From NCBI RefSeq assembly GCF_020525925.1, contig NZ_CP084876.1:2480001-2544000 (forward strand): a DNA stretch of 64,000 nucleotides, in the 5' to 3' direction. The notes under the pieces were generated by a model. The model worked only from the letters and a program-made list of their open reading frames with translations, had not been told where the DNA came from and made no database searches. The translations under genes and the position numbers were made by a program. Source of the stretch: Klebsiella quasipneumoniae subsp. quasipneumoniae. GTDB taxonomy: Bacteria > Pseudomonadota > Gammaproteobacteria > Enterobacterales > Enterobacteriaceae. Below are positions 17,166-25,829 of this stretch, piece after piece; position 1 is the first letter of the stretch; every line of letters begins with the position of its first letter.

Positions 17166-18089
17166 TCAGAATCCAACGCCGCGCAGATAGCGCAGGCTCT
17201 CCGTGACCGCCTGCAGGCTGCCTGCGGCATGGCGCGGATCACGCTCTTGTTCAATGGTTATCCAGCCCTGATAGCCGCGGCGGGCAAGAAAATCGTTAAT
17301 GGCCGTGTAGTCAATGGCGCCGCTGCCGAGCGGGCACATCACCCCTTCGGCGCAGGCGGTGAAAAAGTCGATGCCTTCGGCGATGGCGCGCTGGTAAACC
17401 TGCGGATCCACATCCTTGAAGTGCAGGTAGTCGAGCCGCGCGTAATAGCGATCCAGCCAGGTGAGCGGATCCATTCCGGCGTAGTAGAGATGCCCGGTAT
17501 CCAGACACAACCCTGCCACGTCGTGCGGGATAGCGTTGGCCAGCCGCTCGATTTCATCGGCAAATTCGATGCAGCCCCCGGCGTGGGGATGGATAACCGC
17601 CCGCACGCCGTACTCCCGCCAGGCGAGGGTGCTGAGGGCGGTAATGTGCGCCATCATCCGCTGCCAGTCTGCGTCATTGAGGCGCGGAGCCAGCGCGCTG
17701 CGTCCGGCAAAGCGCGCCCGCTCGGGGTTGCCGAAGTCGATAATCACCAGATAGGGCGGCTGGAAAGGGTGTCCCGGGATGGGGGCGGCGGTCGGAACCT
17801 GCGACAGATTGCGGCAGATTTGATGGGTCAGCGCCTCCAGAGTGGGATAATGGTCTTCGCTCACCAGATCGTCAAAGATCGTCCCGGCGACCAGCGACAG
17901 CTGATGCTTTTCCAGCGCCGCGCACAGGCTGCTCGGGTCGGTGGGCAGGTAGCCCCACGGGCCGAGCTCGATGCTGCGATAGCCGGCCTGCGCCGCCTCC
18001 TTCAGCACGGTAGTCCAGGCGGGAAGGTCAGGGTTTTTCGGGTCATCCACGCCCCAGCTGCAGGGGGCGTTGGCGATAGGATAGGTCAT
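17166..18089 (-). CDS. sugar phosphate isomerase/epimerase (IolE/xylose-isomerase-like)
   Basis: A TIM-barrel protein of 307 residues in the AP-endonuclease-2/xylose-isomerase-like superfamily, the group of IolE inosose dehydratase and IolI/DTE epimerases. Seen: APCSWGVDDP at the start, GYRSIELGPWGYLP, metal-site segments VIHPHAGGCIEF and LDTGHLYYAGMDP, LHFKDVDPQVY, and a final Glu in ITIEQERDPR. The pattern of His, Asp and Glu needed for one divalent metal is complete. The ATG follows AAAGGAAGCCGAC. The dehydrogenase gene follows after 13 bases. An inosose dehydratase-like role is the best guess, while a 3-epimerase is the alternative. Confidence 0.85.
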   Translation of the reverse strand: MTYPIANAPCSWGVDDPKNPDLPAWTTVLKEAAQAGYRSIELGPWGYLPTDPSSLCAALEKHQLSLVAGTIFDDLVSEDHYPTLEALTHQICRNLSQVPTAAPIPGHPFQPPYLVIIDFGNPERARFAGRSALAPRLNDADWQRMMAHITALSTLAWREYGVRAVIHPHAGGCIEFADEIERLANAIPHDVAGLCLDTGHLYYAGMDPLTWLDRYYARLDYLHFKDVDPQVYQRAIAEGIDFFTACAEGVMCPLGSGAIDYTAINDFLARRGYQGWITIEQERDPRHAAGSLQAVTESLRYLRGVGF

Positions 18090-18202
18090 GTCGGCTTCCT
18101 TTTATCACAGGGGATGCCGCTGAGTATTGAATGAAAATTTCATAGCCAACAATGTTGGAATGATAATTTTATGATGGCCGTCATGATTTGTATTGAGGTT
18201 GT

Positions 18203-18224
18203 TTTTGATAGTTATTTATCAAAA
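18203..18224. promoter_or_regulatory. candidate LacI-family operator
   Basis: TTTTGATA and TATCAAAA form perfect eight-base arms around GTTATT, about 115 bases upstream of the isomerase start. The core TGATA...TATCA is also found in the palindrome before the LacI gene (19347). A second, smaller inverted repeat (CCAACA, A, TGTTGG) lies at 18146-18158. Either could be the operator of the isomerase-dehydrogenase unit. Confidence 0.5.
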
Positions 18225-18279
18225 TGAGTCCAGGCGTGGTCCAGGCGTGAGGCCGCCCCGTCGGCGACGGGGCGGGCGT

Positions 18280-19332
18280 TTACATATTTTCTTTGGTGAT
18301 GATATCGAAAGGCTGAGGGTGCGAAATCACTTCGCTGGGCGGCCGCGAAACGGCTTCCGTCATGGCGCGCAGGGTGGCGGCGGCAAAGTCATCCAGCCGG
18401 TGGTTGAGAATGACATCGATGGTGCCATCGATCAGCGCCAGTTCACTGTCGCTTAGCGGGCCATGGCAGACCAGGGTGACGGCCTGCTGGCGGCCGCTGT
18501 CGCGCAGCGCCCCGACAATCCCTTCAATGCCGCCGCAGGGAGCATAGATCGCCTGCAGGGCCGGGTACTGGCTGAGCAGCTGTTCCGTTACGCTTCTGGC
18601 GACATCCGCCCGTTCATGGCTGCGAACCGGCTCAAGGATCTGCTGCCCTTTACCCTGCTCGCGCAGACAGGAGCGGAAGCTGATCTCACAGCTTTCCTGA
18701 CAGGTAAAACGATTATCGCCAATGATAATGGCTATTTCGCCTTCGCCACGGCATAAACGGTCGATAAACCAGGCGGCGGTGCGCCCGGCTTTTTGGTTAT
18801 CGAGGCCGATATAGCCGCTGCGCTGGGGAACCGACAGATCCGAAAGCAGGGTGAATACGCGAACGCCGCGGGCGGCGGCCCGGCCCACCGCATGGCGAAT
18901 CAGCGGGTGATCCAGCGCCACCAGGCCGAGCACCTCTACCTCATCGCTGAGCCGGTGAATGGCCTGGGCCATCGCTTCCACCGCATCAATGGCAAAATGC
19001 AGGATCGCCGGCGTCTCGCCCGCCGGCAGCCACGGCGCGGCCTCTCTTGCGAGCGCCCTCGCCAGCGGCAGGTAGAAGGAGTGGGTCTCCTGCAGCAGAA
19101 TAAAGCCCATCCTGACGGTAACCGGCGCTTTGCCGGCGGCCAGGCGATAGTGCGGCTGTTCGAGCGTAAACCCCAGCCGTCGGGCGGCCTCCAGCACGCG
19201 GTACGCGGTAGATTCCTTCACCGCCGCGCGTTTGTTGAGTACCCGGTCGACGGTGGCCACGCCGACGTTGGCTTCGCGCGCAATGTCGGCAAGCGTGATT
19301 TTGCTGGCGGATTTTTTCACTGTGATGACCAT
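18280..19332 (-). CDS. LacI-family transcriptional regulator
   Basis: A 350-residue repressor-type protein. The N-terminal helix-turn-helix reads ITLADIAREANVGVATVDRVLN with the family hinge after it (ARRLGFTL). The rest is a periplasmic-binding-protein-like effector domain of the sugar-binding type (about residues 70-330), with YIGLDNQKAGRTAAWF and CHGPLSDSELALIDG. DRVLN in place of the more usual SRVLN marks the subgroup linked to ketosugar and cyclitol genes. It precedes the isomerase-dehydrogenase unit on the same strand by 190 bases and probably controls it and itself. The effector is unknown. Confidence 0.9.
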   Translation of the reverse strand: MVITVKKSASKITLADIAREANVGVATVDRVLNKRAAVKESTAYRVLEAARRLGFTLEQPHYRLAAGKAPVTVRMGFILLQETHSFYLPLARALAREAAPWLPAGETPAILHFAIDAVEAMAQAIHRLSDEVEVLGLVALDHPLIRHAVGRAAARGVRVFTLLSDLSVPQRSGYIGLDNQKAGRTAAWFIDRLCRGEGEIAIIIGDNRFTCQESCEISFRSCLREQGKGQQILEPVRSHERADVARSVTEQLLSQYPALQAIYAPCGGIEGIVGALRDSGRQQAVTLVCHGPLSDSELALIDGTIDVILNHRLDDFAAATLRAMTEAVSRPPSEVISHPQPFDIITKENM

Positions 19333-19346
19333 TGAAAATGAGCGTT

Positions 19347-19363
19347 ATGATAGAAACTATCAT
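19347..19363. promoter_or_regulatory. palindromic operator candidate before the LacI gene
   Basis: ATGATAG, AAA, CTATCAT: perfect seven-base arms, starting 15 bases upstream of the LacI start codon. It shares TGATA...TATCA with the palindrome at 18203, which supports autoregulation plus control of the downstream unit. Confidence 0.55.
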
Positions 19364-19716
19364 GGTAACGCTGAGCAGAACAACGGCCATCTGCGTGCCA
19401 CGGCACAAGCCTGCCCCCCTGCAGCGTAAAGTGTGACGGGTATACACAGTCTGTGATCAAAAGCGACTACCCGTTCTGGCATTGCTGCTATGCTATTGAA
19501 ATAAAATTAATAATAAAGGCAGTGTCTCCTCTGTCGATTAAACCGTGCGCAAAGTCGCTCCGGGTGGGCGTCGCTGGGCCAGGAACCGACTATACTTGCC
19601 GCGCACGCGCGTAATGACGGTTACTCGATTATTTTTGCTATCACTTTATGCCAGCGTCAGAGCTGCACTGAATGATGTGCCGTTCCGCGCCGGGAGTGGG
19701 TCGGTTTGGGGCCTGT
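19364..19716. other. intergenic region before the diguanylate cyclase
   Basis: Divergent control region between the LacI gene and the GGDEF gene. It is AT-rich around 19490-19530, with a possible ACTATACTTG-type -10 near 19590. A short open frame starting at 19545 runs into the cyclase in another frame and has no support as a gene. Nothing else is evident. Confidence 0.4.
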
Positions 19717-20973
19717 ATGTTATTAAAAGAACTGGCTGTTTTTGATGTATTAAGCACCCCGATCTGGGTAGTCCATCCTTTTACAGAGTGTGTGGTCTAT
19801 GCCAATCAGGCTTCCCGGACGCTGAGCGGCGATATGTCGCTGAATGAGATGCGCAACGGTATCTATTCCACCTGCCCGGAAACGCAGCTGCAGCATTATT
19901 TGCGCTATCTCGACGCCATGACTGAGATATTTGAAGTCTGGACGCTGCAGACCGCCAAAGGGTTGCAGTCGGTATATTGTAAAACCACCCTGGTGGAGAC
20001 CGAGGACAGCGGCACCTTACTGTTATTCGAAGCGGTGAAGCTGCTCGCGCAAAATCAGTCGATTCATACCGGCTCTCGCCGCTACCAGCGGCGGAACAAT
20101 GGCTTTTTTGCCCGCTTTTTTATGACCAATACCGCGCCGATGCTGTTGATCGATCCTCAGAAAGAGGGCCGGATTGTCGATGCCAATATTGCCGCGCTGC
20201 GCTTTTATCATTATTCCGATGAGGAAATGCGCACCAAACATACCTGGCAAATTAATACCCTGGGCCGGGATGTGATCCCCATTATGAATAATATTGCCAA
20301 TATGCCCGGCGGGCATAAGCCGCTTAATTTTACTCATATTCTGGCTGACGGCTCGCTGCGCCATGTTCAAACCTATGCCGGGCCGGTGGTGCTGTATAAT
20401 ATCCGGCTGATGTTATGCATCATTCACGATATCACCGAAGAAGTGCATCTGAAAAAAGAGCTGGAATTTTCCGCCGCCCACGATCCCTTAACCGGACTGT
20501 TAAATCGCCGCGAATTTTACCGGCTCGTCGACGCGCCGTCGTTTATCGCCGATGGTTTTTGTCTGTTGTTAATCGATATCGATCATTTCAAGAGTATTAA
20601 TGATATTCACGGTCATCAAAAAGGCGATGAAGTTCTGCTGGTGATCTCCCGCATTCTGGAAACCTCGGTGGACCGTGAAGATAAGATATATCGCTGGGGA
20701 GGCGAGGAGTTTCTGCTCTTTTTGCCCCATTCGCCGATCGCCCGCGCGCTGATGGTGGCGGAGGCGATCCGCCAGGCGGTCAGCGAATATCAGACGCTGT
20801 CGGTCACCGTCAGCATCGGCGTCGCCGAGCATCATGATGGCGAAGCGATTGATCAGCTGTTTTACCGCGTCGATAAAGCGCTGTACGCGGCGAAAAATGA
20901 CGGGCGCAACCGGGTAACGCGCATGCCTTTTGACAGTGCGGAACTGTTGCGCAATAGCGGTGGCGCAGCCTGA
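19717..20973 (+). CDS. PAS-GGDEF diguanylate cyclase
   Basis: A 418-residue cytoplasmic cyclic-di-GMP synthase. Two PAS-like sensor regions fill the N-terminal 250 residues (STPIWVVHPFTECVVYANQA; then APMLLIDPQKEGRIVDANIAALRFY). They are followed by the GGDEF domain from AAHDPLTGLLNRREF. The catalytic loop reads RWGGEEF, an accepted active variant, and the metal/substrate segment LIDIDHFKSINDIHGHQKGDEVL is intact. At the place of the inhibitory RxxD site five residues before GGEEF the sequence is DRED, without the Arg, so product inhibition may be weak. No membrane helix is seen. I start at ATG 19717 (weak GGGG upstream), and a frame reaching 19672 is possible. A small outer-membrane protein gene follows after 89 bases. 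Confidence 0.88.
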   Translation: MLLKELAVFDVLSTPIWVVHPFTECVVYANQASRTLSGDMSLNEMRNGIYSTCPETQLQHYLRYLDAMTEIFEVWTLQTAKGLQSVYCKTTLVETEDSGTLLLFEAVKLLAQNQSIHTGSRRYQRRNNGFFARFFMTNTAPMLLIDPQKEGRIVDANIAALRFYHYSDEEMRTKHTWQINTLGRDVIPIMNNIANMPGGHKPLNFTHILADGSLRHVQTYAGPVVLYNIRLMLCIIHDITEEVHLKKELEFSAAHDPLTGLLNRREFYRLVDAPSFIADGFCLLLIDIDHFKSINDIHGHQKGDEVLLVISRILETSVDREDKIYRWGGEEFLLFLPHSPIARALMVAEAIRQAVSEYQTLSVTVSIGVAEHHDGEAIDQLFYRVDKALYAAKNDGRNRVTRMPFDSAELLRNSGGAA

Positions 20974-21062
20974 TTCGCGCTCGCCGACTATACTGAGGAT
21001 GAGCCAGCCTGCTGTAACGGGTGGTAATAAGATTAGCCTGTGTTTGAGGTGGCAAACAACGT

Positions 21063-22004
21063 ATGGTGCGTCTTCTCGTTCTGCTGTCGGTAGTCTCTCT
21101 TTCTGCGCCGACGACGCTGGCGGCGGACGGGCACGCGATTAAACAACGTGCCGATGCGGTATTGACCTTGATGAGCTATACCGTGGTTCCCGACGTGACC
21201 GCCAGCGATCTCAACATCGGTTCCGGCAGCAACGATAAACACAACCTGACCATCACCCAGTTTGGCGGCGGAGCGACCCTGAGCGAGTCGTTTCCTCTTT
21301 ACCTCGAAGGCACAATGGGCTACAGCCGTTACGACCCGCGATTCGTCGTCAGTCATGGCCAACAGACGCGGAATGTGCCGACCAAATGGAACAGTCTGAC
21401 CACCACCGGCGGCGTCGGCTGGGATTTTTCGCTGCATCGGGACAGCCTCGGAGGTAACCTGGTGCTGCGGCCGATCGTCAATGTGATGCTCGGCACCCTG
21501 GCCAGCGATGTACGCCTTGGCCGCTGGGTCATAGAGCGAAAAACCAACGCCGATCTGCAGTTTCTTGACGGCGGACGCTTCAACGCCTGGGGGCTGGGCG
21601 GGGCGCTGATGCTGGATTATGAACGCTTCTCCGCCACCCAGGATATTGATGCCGAACTGCGTTACTCCTATATGCGTCTGCAAAGTTTCGGCAGCAGCGC
21701 CGAGGTGGTGCAGGGTGAAGCCAGCGCGGAGAACCTCGGTCTGTATCTGCGCCGCCGCGCGCCGATCGCTGACTGGACGCTGCTGGGCAACCCGCTGCGC
21801 TACGTGCTGGAGGGCGCGCATACTGAATTTATCGGCGACCAGCGAGGGGCGCTGGGTTTTACCGGTTTGACCTCCCTGGGGGTTGGTCTCGAACTGGACA
21901 GCAGTAAATACCCGGTCTTTATCACCCGCACCCGGCTGGTGGCGCGCTATATGTTCGGCAATAACACCACGGGCTATGGCCTCGGCCTGGCGATGAGTTT
22001 TTGA
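21063..22004 (+). CDS. predicted outer-membrane beta-barrel protein
   Basis: A 313-residue exported protein with a signal peptide (MVRLLVLLSVVSLSAPTTLA-ADG). It has regularly spaced amphipathic strands and a C-terminal YGLGLAMSF ending in Phe, as expected of Bam substrates. The segments LSESFPLYLEGTMGYSRYDPRF and WGLGGALMLDYERFSA look like strands joined by short turns, as in autotransporter-type or OmpW-sized barrels. I know no firm family name. The ATG is the first good codon, but no strong ribosome site is near. It lies behind the diguanylate cyclase on the same strand, so cyclic-di-GMP-linked surface function is possible, though unproven. Confidence 0.68.
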   Translation: MVRLLVLLSVVSLSAPTTLAADGHAIKQRADAVLTLMSYTVVPDVTASDLNIGSGSNDKHNLTITQFGGGATLSESFPLYLEGTMGYSRYDPRFVVSHGQQTRNVPTKWNSLTTTGGVGWDFSLHRDSLGGNLVLRPIVNVMLGTLASDVRLGRWVIERKTNADLQFLDGGRFNAWGLGGALMLDYERFSATQDIDAELRYSYMRLQSFGSSAEVVQGEASAENLGLYLRRRAPIADWTLLGNPLRYVLEGAHTEFIGDQRGALGFTGLTSLGVGLELDSSKYPVFITRTRLVARYMFGNNTTGYGLGLAMSF

Positions 22005-22025
22005 ATGCCGCTAACCCAGTCAGCG

Positions 22026-22056
22026 CCTTCTCCCTTTTGAAGAGGGCCAGGGCGAG
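22026..22056. repeat. degenerate copy of the CCCTCTCCC palindrome
   Basis: CTTCTCCCTTTTGAAGAGGGCCAGGGCGAGG resembles the repeat at 4839 with decayed arms. It lies between the convergent barrel gene and guaD and may serve as a transcript end. Confidence 0.5.
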
Positions 22057-22058
22057 GA

Positions 22059-23369
22059 TCAATCCTGACACCACACCCGCTCGCCGTTTACCCACGTCTC
22101 GCTGATATTGCGCTCATCGCCCAGGGTCATCAGTACGAACAGCTGCTCATAAATATCATGGCAGCGGCCCATCCGCAGACGCTGCAGCGGAGTGACCGCC
22201 GGGTCAATGACCACAAAGTCGGCCTCTTTGCCCGGCTGAAAATTGCCAATCTTCTCTTCCAGCCGCAGGGCGCGCGCCCCGCCGAGAGTGGCGTGATAGA
22301 AGGCCTCGCTGGCGCGCAGGCGATAGCTCTGTAGTTGTCCTACCTTGTAGGCCTCACCCAGCGTTCGCAGCATGCTGAAGGTGGTCCCGGCCCCGACGTC
22401 GCTGCCTATGCCCATCCGCACCCGGTGCTGCCAGCAGGCGGGCAGGCGGAACAGCCCGCTGCCGAGGAACAGGTTCGAGGTCGGACAGAAGGCAACGGCG
22501 GACCCGGTGTCATGCAGGCACTGCCATTCGGCATCATCAAGATGGATCCCGTGAGCAAATACGCTGCGTTCGCCGGTGAGCTGGTAATGATGATAGACAT
22601 CCAGATAGCGTGCATGCTCCGGCCACAGCTGTTTAACCCAGGCGATCTCCTCCCGGTTTTCACTGAGATGCGTCTGCAGCCAGGTATCGGGAAACTCGGC
22701 CCGCAGACGCTGCACCGCCTCCAGCAATGCCGGCGTCGAGGTGGGGGCAAAGCGCGGGGTAATGGCATACCCCAGCCTGCCGCGCTGATGCCAGCGGCGG
22801 ATCAGCGCCCGGGTCTGCTCGTAGCTTTCCCCGGCGGTTTCGCACAGATAGTCGGGCACATGGCGATCCATCATCACCTTTCCGGCGATCAGGCGCATAT
22901 TGAGGCGCAGCGCTTCGCTGAACAACGCCTCCACCGAGGCCGGATGAAGGGTACAAAACACCAGCGCGGTGGTGGTGCCATGGCTAATCAGCTGATTGAC
23001 AAAAAACTGCGCTATCTCCTGGGCATACTCCGCATCGGCAAACTGGCTCTCCACCGGGAAGGTGTAAGTGGTAAGCCACTCCAGCAGCTGTTCGCCAAAG
23101 GCGCCGATCATCTCAGTCTGCGGATAGTGGACATGGGCATCGACGAACCCCGGCAACAGCAGCTTACCCCGCAGGTCAACATAGCCCTTCAGCGGATGCA
23201 GAAAGGCTTCACCCTCCTGCCATGGCAGCAGCGTAACAATTTTCCCGTCCTGCAAGAACAACAGGCCATCATTGAGATAGCGGGCCTGGGCGGCCACCTC
23301 ATCCGGCGTCTCCGCCACGCCGGCGATATCAAAAAATGCACCGCGCACCGCGGTCTGGTAATCCATCAT
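22059..23369 (-). CDS. guaD: guanine deaminase
   Basis: A 436-residue amidohydrolase that deaminates guanine to xanthine and ammonia in the cytoplasm. It matches E. coli GuaD closely along its length. Seen: the metal motif PGFVDAHVHYPQTEM, ITPRFAPTSTPALLEA, QTHLSENREEIAWV with another ligand His, VFAHGIHLDDAEW, and GIGSDVGAGTTFSM with the catalytic Asp. The start is the first of two tandem ATGs. A consensus sigma54 promoter lies about 45 bases upstream, which agrees with published NtrC-dependent expression of K. pneumoniae guaD. It forms its own unit behind hpxC, separated by a hairpin. Confidence 0.96.
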   Translation of the reverse strand: MMDYQTAVRGAFFDIAGVAETPDEVAAQARYLNDGLLFLQDGKIVTLLPWQEGEAFLHPLKGYVDLRGKLLLPGFVDAHVHYPQTEMIGAFGEQLLEWLTTYTFPVESQFADAEYAQEIAQFFVNQLISHGTTTALVFCTLHPASVEALFSEALRLNMRLIAGKVMMDRHVPDYLCETAGESYEQTRALIRRWHQRGRLGYAITPRFAPTSTPALLEAVQRLRAEFPDTWLQTHLSENREEIAWVKQLWPEHARYLDVYHHYQLTGERSVFAHGIHLDDAEWQCLHDTGSAVAFCPTSNLFLGSGLFRLPACWQHRVRMGIGSDVGAGTTFSMLRTLGEAYKVGQLQSYRLRASEAFYHATLGGARALRLEEKIGNFQPGKEADFVVIDPAVTPLQRLRMGRCHDIYEQLFVLMTLGDERNISETWVNGERVWCQD

Positions 23370-23410
23370 CGAACCTGCCTTCTCTTAACGCTCAGGGAAT
23401 AGTGATAAAC

Positions 23411-23426
23411 AGCAAGATTGGTGCCA
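23411..23426 (-). promoter_or_regulatory. sigma54 promoter of guaD
   Basis: On the minus strand TGGCAC-CAATC-TTGCT matches the -24/-12 consensus exactly. Transcription would start about 30 bases before the guaD ATG. I did not find a clear NtrC box within the 130 bases upstream. Confidence 0.88.
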
Positions 23427-23435
23427 GTTTGCAGC

Positions 23436-23460
23436 CTGCCGCGGCCAGTCGCCGCGGCAG
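23436..23460 (-). terminator. hairpin between hpxC and guaD
   Basis: CTGCCGCGG and CCGCGGCAG form a perfect nine-base stem around a seven-base loop, 10 bases past the hpxC stop and 10 bases before the guaD -24 element. It lacks a U tract but would separate the two units. Confidence 0.6.
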
Positions 23461-23470
23461 AAGGGGAAGG

Positions 23471-24967
23471 TTACTCTTTTTGCGCCACCGCGCCGGAGCG
23501 GAAGGCGGCTTTCGCCGCCACTTCACGCTCGTCGCGAGCCAGCCAGCGGTAGGTGGTCGCGCCGAGGAAGACGCCGATAAACCAGCTGAAGTTCGCCACT
23601 TCGTGCAGGGCCGGAATAAAGCTGATAATCAGCCCCAGGCCCACCGACGGCAGCAGGGCGGCAATGGCTTTCGGGTTAAAGCCGTTGCGGTACCAGTATT
23701 TACCCTTCGGCGTATCGTCAAACAGGTCGTCTACCGACACCCGGCCGCGTTTGATCAAATAGAAGTCGGCGATCAGGATGCCAAACAGCGGGCCAATAAA
23801 GGCGCCCAGCACGTCGAGGGTATAGTGGATCAGTTCCGGTGAGTTAAACAGGTTCCACGGCGTCAGAAGTATCGACCCCACCGCGGCGATCATCCCGCCG
23901 GCGCGGAAGCTGATTTTCTGCGGCGCGCAGTTGGAAAAATCGAAGGCCGGCGAGACGAAGTTAGCCACGATATTGATGCCGATGGTGGCGGTGATCATGG
24001 TCAGCAGGCCGATGGCCACCGCCAGATCGTTGCCCACGCGGCTGACGGTTTCAATCGGGTCGGTGATCATTTTGCCGAACAGCGACTGGGTGCCGGAGAC
24101 AATCACCACGGTGACCACCGAGAACAGCAGAAAGTTAAACGGCAGTCCCCAGCGGTTGCCGCGGCGGATCTCGCCCATGCTTTTGCCGTAGCGGGAAAAG
24201 TCGCCGAAGTTAAGCAGCGGCCCGGAGAAGTAGGAGACGACCAGGGCCGTGGCGGTGATCATCTGCCAGGTCTGCTCTCCGGCGCTCAGGGATTTGCTGG
24301 CGAGGGTAAAGGAGATCCCGTCGAGACCGGTCTTGTATACAATCCAGCCCGCCAGGGCCAGCATTACCACATAGACCGCCGGACCGGCGATGTCGATAAA
24401 ACGCTTGATGGCGTTCATGCCGTGCCAGAAAACCATCGCCTGCAGCAGCCACATGGTGGCGAAGCACAGCCAGCCGAGCGTCGACAGCCCGAGGAAACTG
24501 CTGCCGGTCAGCGAGGCAAGGGAGGGCCAGAACTTGAGCAGGACCAGCATCAGGGCGTTTGCCGCCAGATAGGTCTGAATACCGTACCAGGCGAAGGCGA
24601 TCAGCCCGCGGATCACCGCCGGGATATTGGCGCCGAAGACACCGAACGCCTGGCGACAGATCACCGCGTAAGGCACCCCGGCCATCTGGCTGGGCTTCGC
24701 CACCAGGTTAGCGCACAGCTGCACAATACAGATGCCCACCAGCAGGCAGAGCAGAACCTGCCAGCTGGCCAGCCCAAGCGTAAAGAAGCTTGCCGCCACC
24801 ACGTAGCCGCCCATGCTGTGCACGTCCGACATCCAGAATGAAAAGATATTGTACCAGCTCCAGTTCTGGTCGCGGGTGGGCGCCAGATCGTCATTACATA
24901 GCCGCGGACTGTAGCCGGCGGCCGCCTCGTGAGTCTTCGTCTGCTGCGTGTGGGATGAATGTGGCAT
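23471..24967 (-). CDS. hpxC: NCS1-family transporter, allantoin permease
   Basis: A 498-residue inner-membrane symporter of the nucleobase:cation (NCS1) family with about 12 helices. Family segments are visible: NWSWYNIFSFWMSDVHSMGG at helix 1, PYAVICRQAFGVFGANIPA, AFAWYGIQTYLAANA with the substrate-site Trp, and GPLLNFGDFSRYGKS. In K. pneumoniae this gene lies between guaD and the divergent hpxSAB and is assigned as an allantoin carrier. The sequence shows the family but does not itself prove the substrate. The ATG follows AGAGGAGCAGGTTTC. It is transcribed away from hpxS, with the HpxS control region in between. Confidence 0.88.
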   Translation of the reverse strand: MPHSSHTQQTKTHEAAAGYSPRLCNDDLAPTRDQNWSWYNIFSFWMSDVHSMGGYVVAASFFTLGLASWQVLLCLLVGICIVQLCANLVAKPSQMAGVPYAVICRQAFGVFGANIPAVIRGLIAFAWYGIQTYLAANALMLVLLKFWPSLASLTGSSFLGLSTLGWLCFATMWLLQAMVFWHGMNAIKRFIDIAGPAVYVVMLALAGWIVYKTGLDGISFTLASKSLSAGEQTWQMITATALVVSYFSGPLLNFGDFSRYGKSMGEIRRGNRWGLPFNFLLFSVVTVVIVSGTQSLFGKMITDPIETVSRVGNDLAVAIGLLTMITATIGINIVANFVSPAFDFSNCAPQKISFRAGGMIAAVGSILLTPWNLFNSPELIHYTLDVLGAFIGPLFGILIADFYLIKRGRVSVDDLFDDTPKGKYWYRNGFNPKAIAALLPSVGLGLIISFIPALHEVANFSWFIGVFLGATTYRWLARDEREVAAKAAFRSGAVAQKE

Positions 24968-25047
24968 GAAACCTGCTCCTCTGAATGAAAACCCTTTTGA
25001 TATGGATTGCTGAGGCTATTGCAGGATCCAGGCCAGAATGATGAATC

Positions 25048-25079
25048 TTGTATACAAAAAATAAATTTTATGTATACGA
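25048..25079. promoter_or_regulatory. tandem HpxS operators with NAC site, hpxSAB promoter
   Basis: TTGTATACAA (25048-25057, perfect palindrome) and ATGTATACGA (25070-25079) are two GTATAC-centred sites 22 bases apart. Between them, overlapping the second, ATA-N9-TAT (25061-25075) fits the NAC consensus exactly. This agrees with the published layout in which NAC binds between HpxS sites S1 and S2. The region also separates hpxS from the divergent hpxC. Confidence 0.85.
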
Positions 25080-25112
25080 TCTGCTATCGATAAGTGAAAC
25101 CGGAGTGGGTTA

Positions 25113-25829
25113 ATGAATAATGAACATCGTCTCCAGGCCGCGCCAGCGCTGCAGGATAAGGACGAAAGCATTTACCAGGCGCTGATGACGGCTATCGTCG
25201 AACATCAGCTGCCGCCGGGCAGCAAACTGCCGGAAGAGGCGCTGGCGGAAGTATTCGCCGTGAGCCGCACCGGCATCAGAAAGGTGCTGCAACGACTCGC
25301 CGCTGTGCAACTGGTCACGTTAACGCCCAAACGTGGTGCACACGTCACCAGCCCGAGCGTGGAAGAGTCCCAGGCGATCTTTCGTACCCGGGCGCTGCTT
25401 GAGGTCGCTAATCTGCCCGATGTGATCGCGCGCTGTCAGCCGCCGCATCTGGCGGCGCTGGAGAACATTATCCAGCGTGAACAGCAGGCCCATGAGGCGC
25501 ACGACGGCCCGGCGGCGATCCGCCACTCCGCTGACTTTCATATTCAGCTGCAGGCTATCTCCGGCAACCCGGTGCTCACCGAGATGGTGACCCGCCTCAG
25601 CCAGCGCTCCTCGTTAGTGATTGCCGCCTGGGGCGCACCCTGGCGCCAGGGCTGCCGCTGCGACGATCACCAGCAGCTGGTCGGTTTGCTGCGGGATAAA
25701 GCCCTGCAGCCGCTTAGCGAGGCGCTGATGCACCATTTTGATCATATTGTCGCCAGCCTGTGCTTCGAGCGCGATGGCGTCAGTCTGCCCGATTTTTCCC
25801 GGCTGTTCGCCGGCCACAAGGAGTCGTGA
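25113..25829 (+). CDS. hpxS: GntR-family regulator of allantoin catabolism
   Basis: A 238-residue FadR/FCD-type GntR regulator. Its winged helix is at about residues 17-85 (SIYQALMTAIVEHQLPPGSKLP, EVFAVSRTGIRKVLQRL). An all-helical FCD effector domain follows, with metal-type histidines in RHSADFHIQL and MHHFDHIV. In K. pneumoniae HpxS represses hpxSAB without allantoin and activates it with allantoin, together with NAC. The gene is first in the hpxSAB operon and its stop overlaps the hpxA start (TGATG). Matching palindromes lie upstream at 25048-25079 and, unexpectedly, one lies inside hpxA. Confidence 0.93.
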   Translation: MNNEHRLQAAPALQDKDESIYQALMTAIVEHQLPPGSKLPEEALAEVFAVSRTGIRKVLQRLAAVQLVTLTPKRGAHVTSPSVEESQAIFRTRALLEVANLPDVIARCQPPHLAALENIIQREQQAHEAHDGPAAIRHSADFHIQLQAISGNPVLTEMVTRLSQRSSLVIAAWGAPWRQGCRCDDHQQLVGLLRDKALQPLSEALMHHFDHIVASLCFERDGVSLPDFSRLFAGHKES

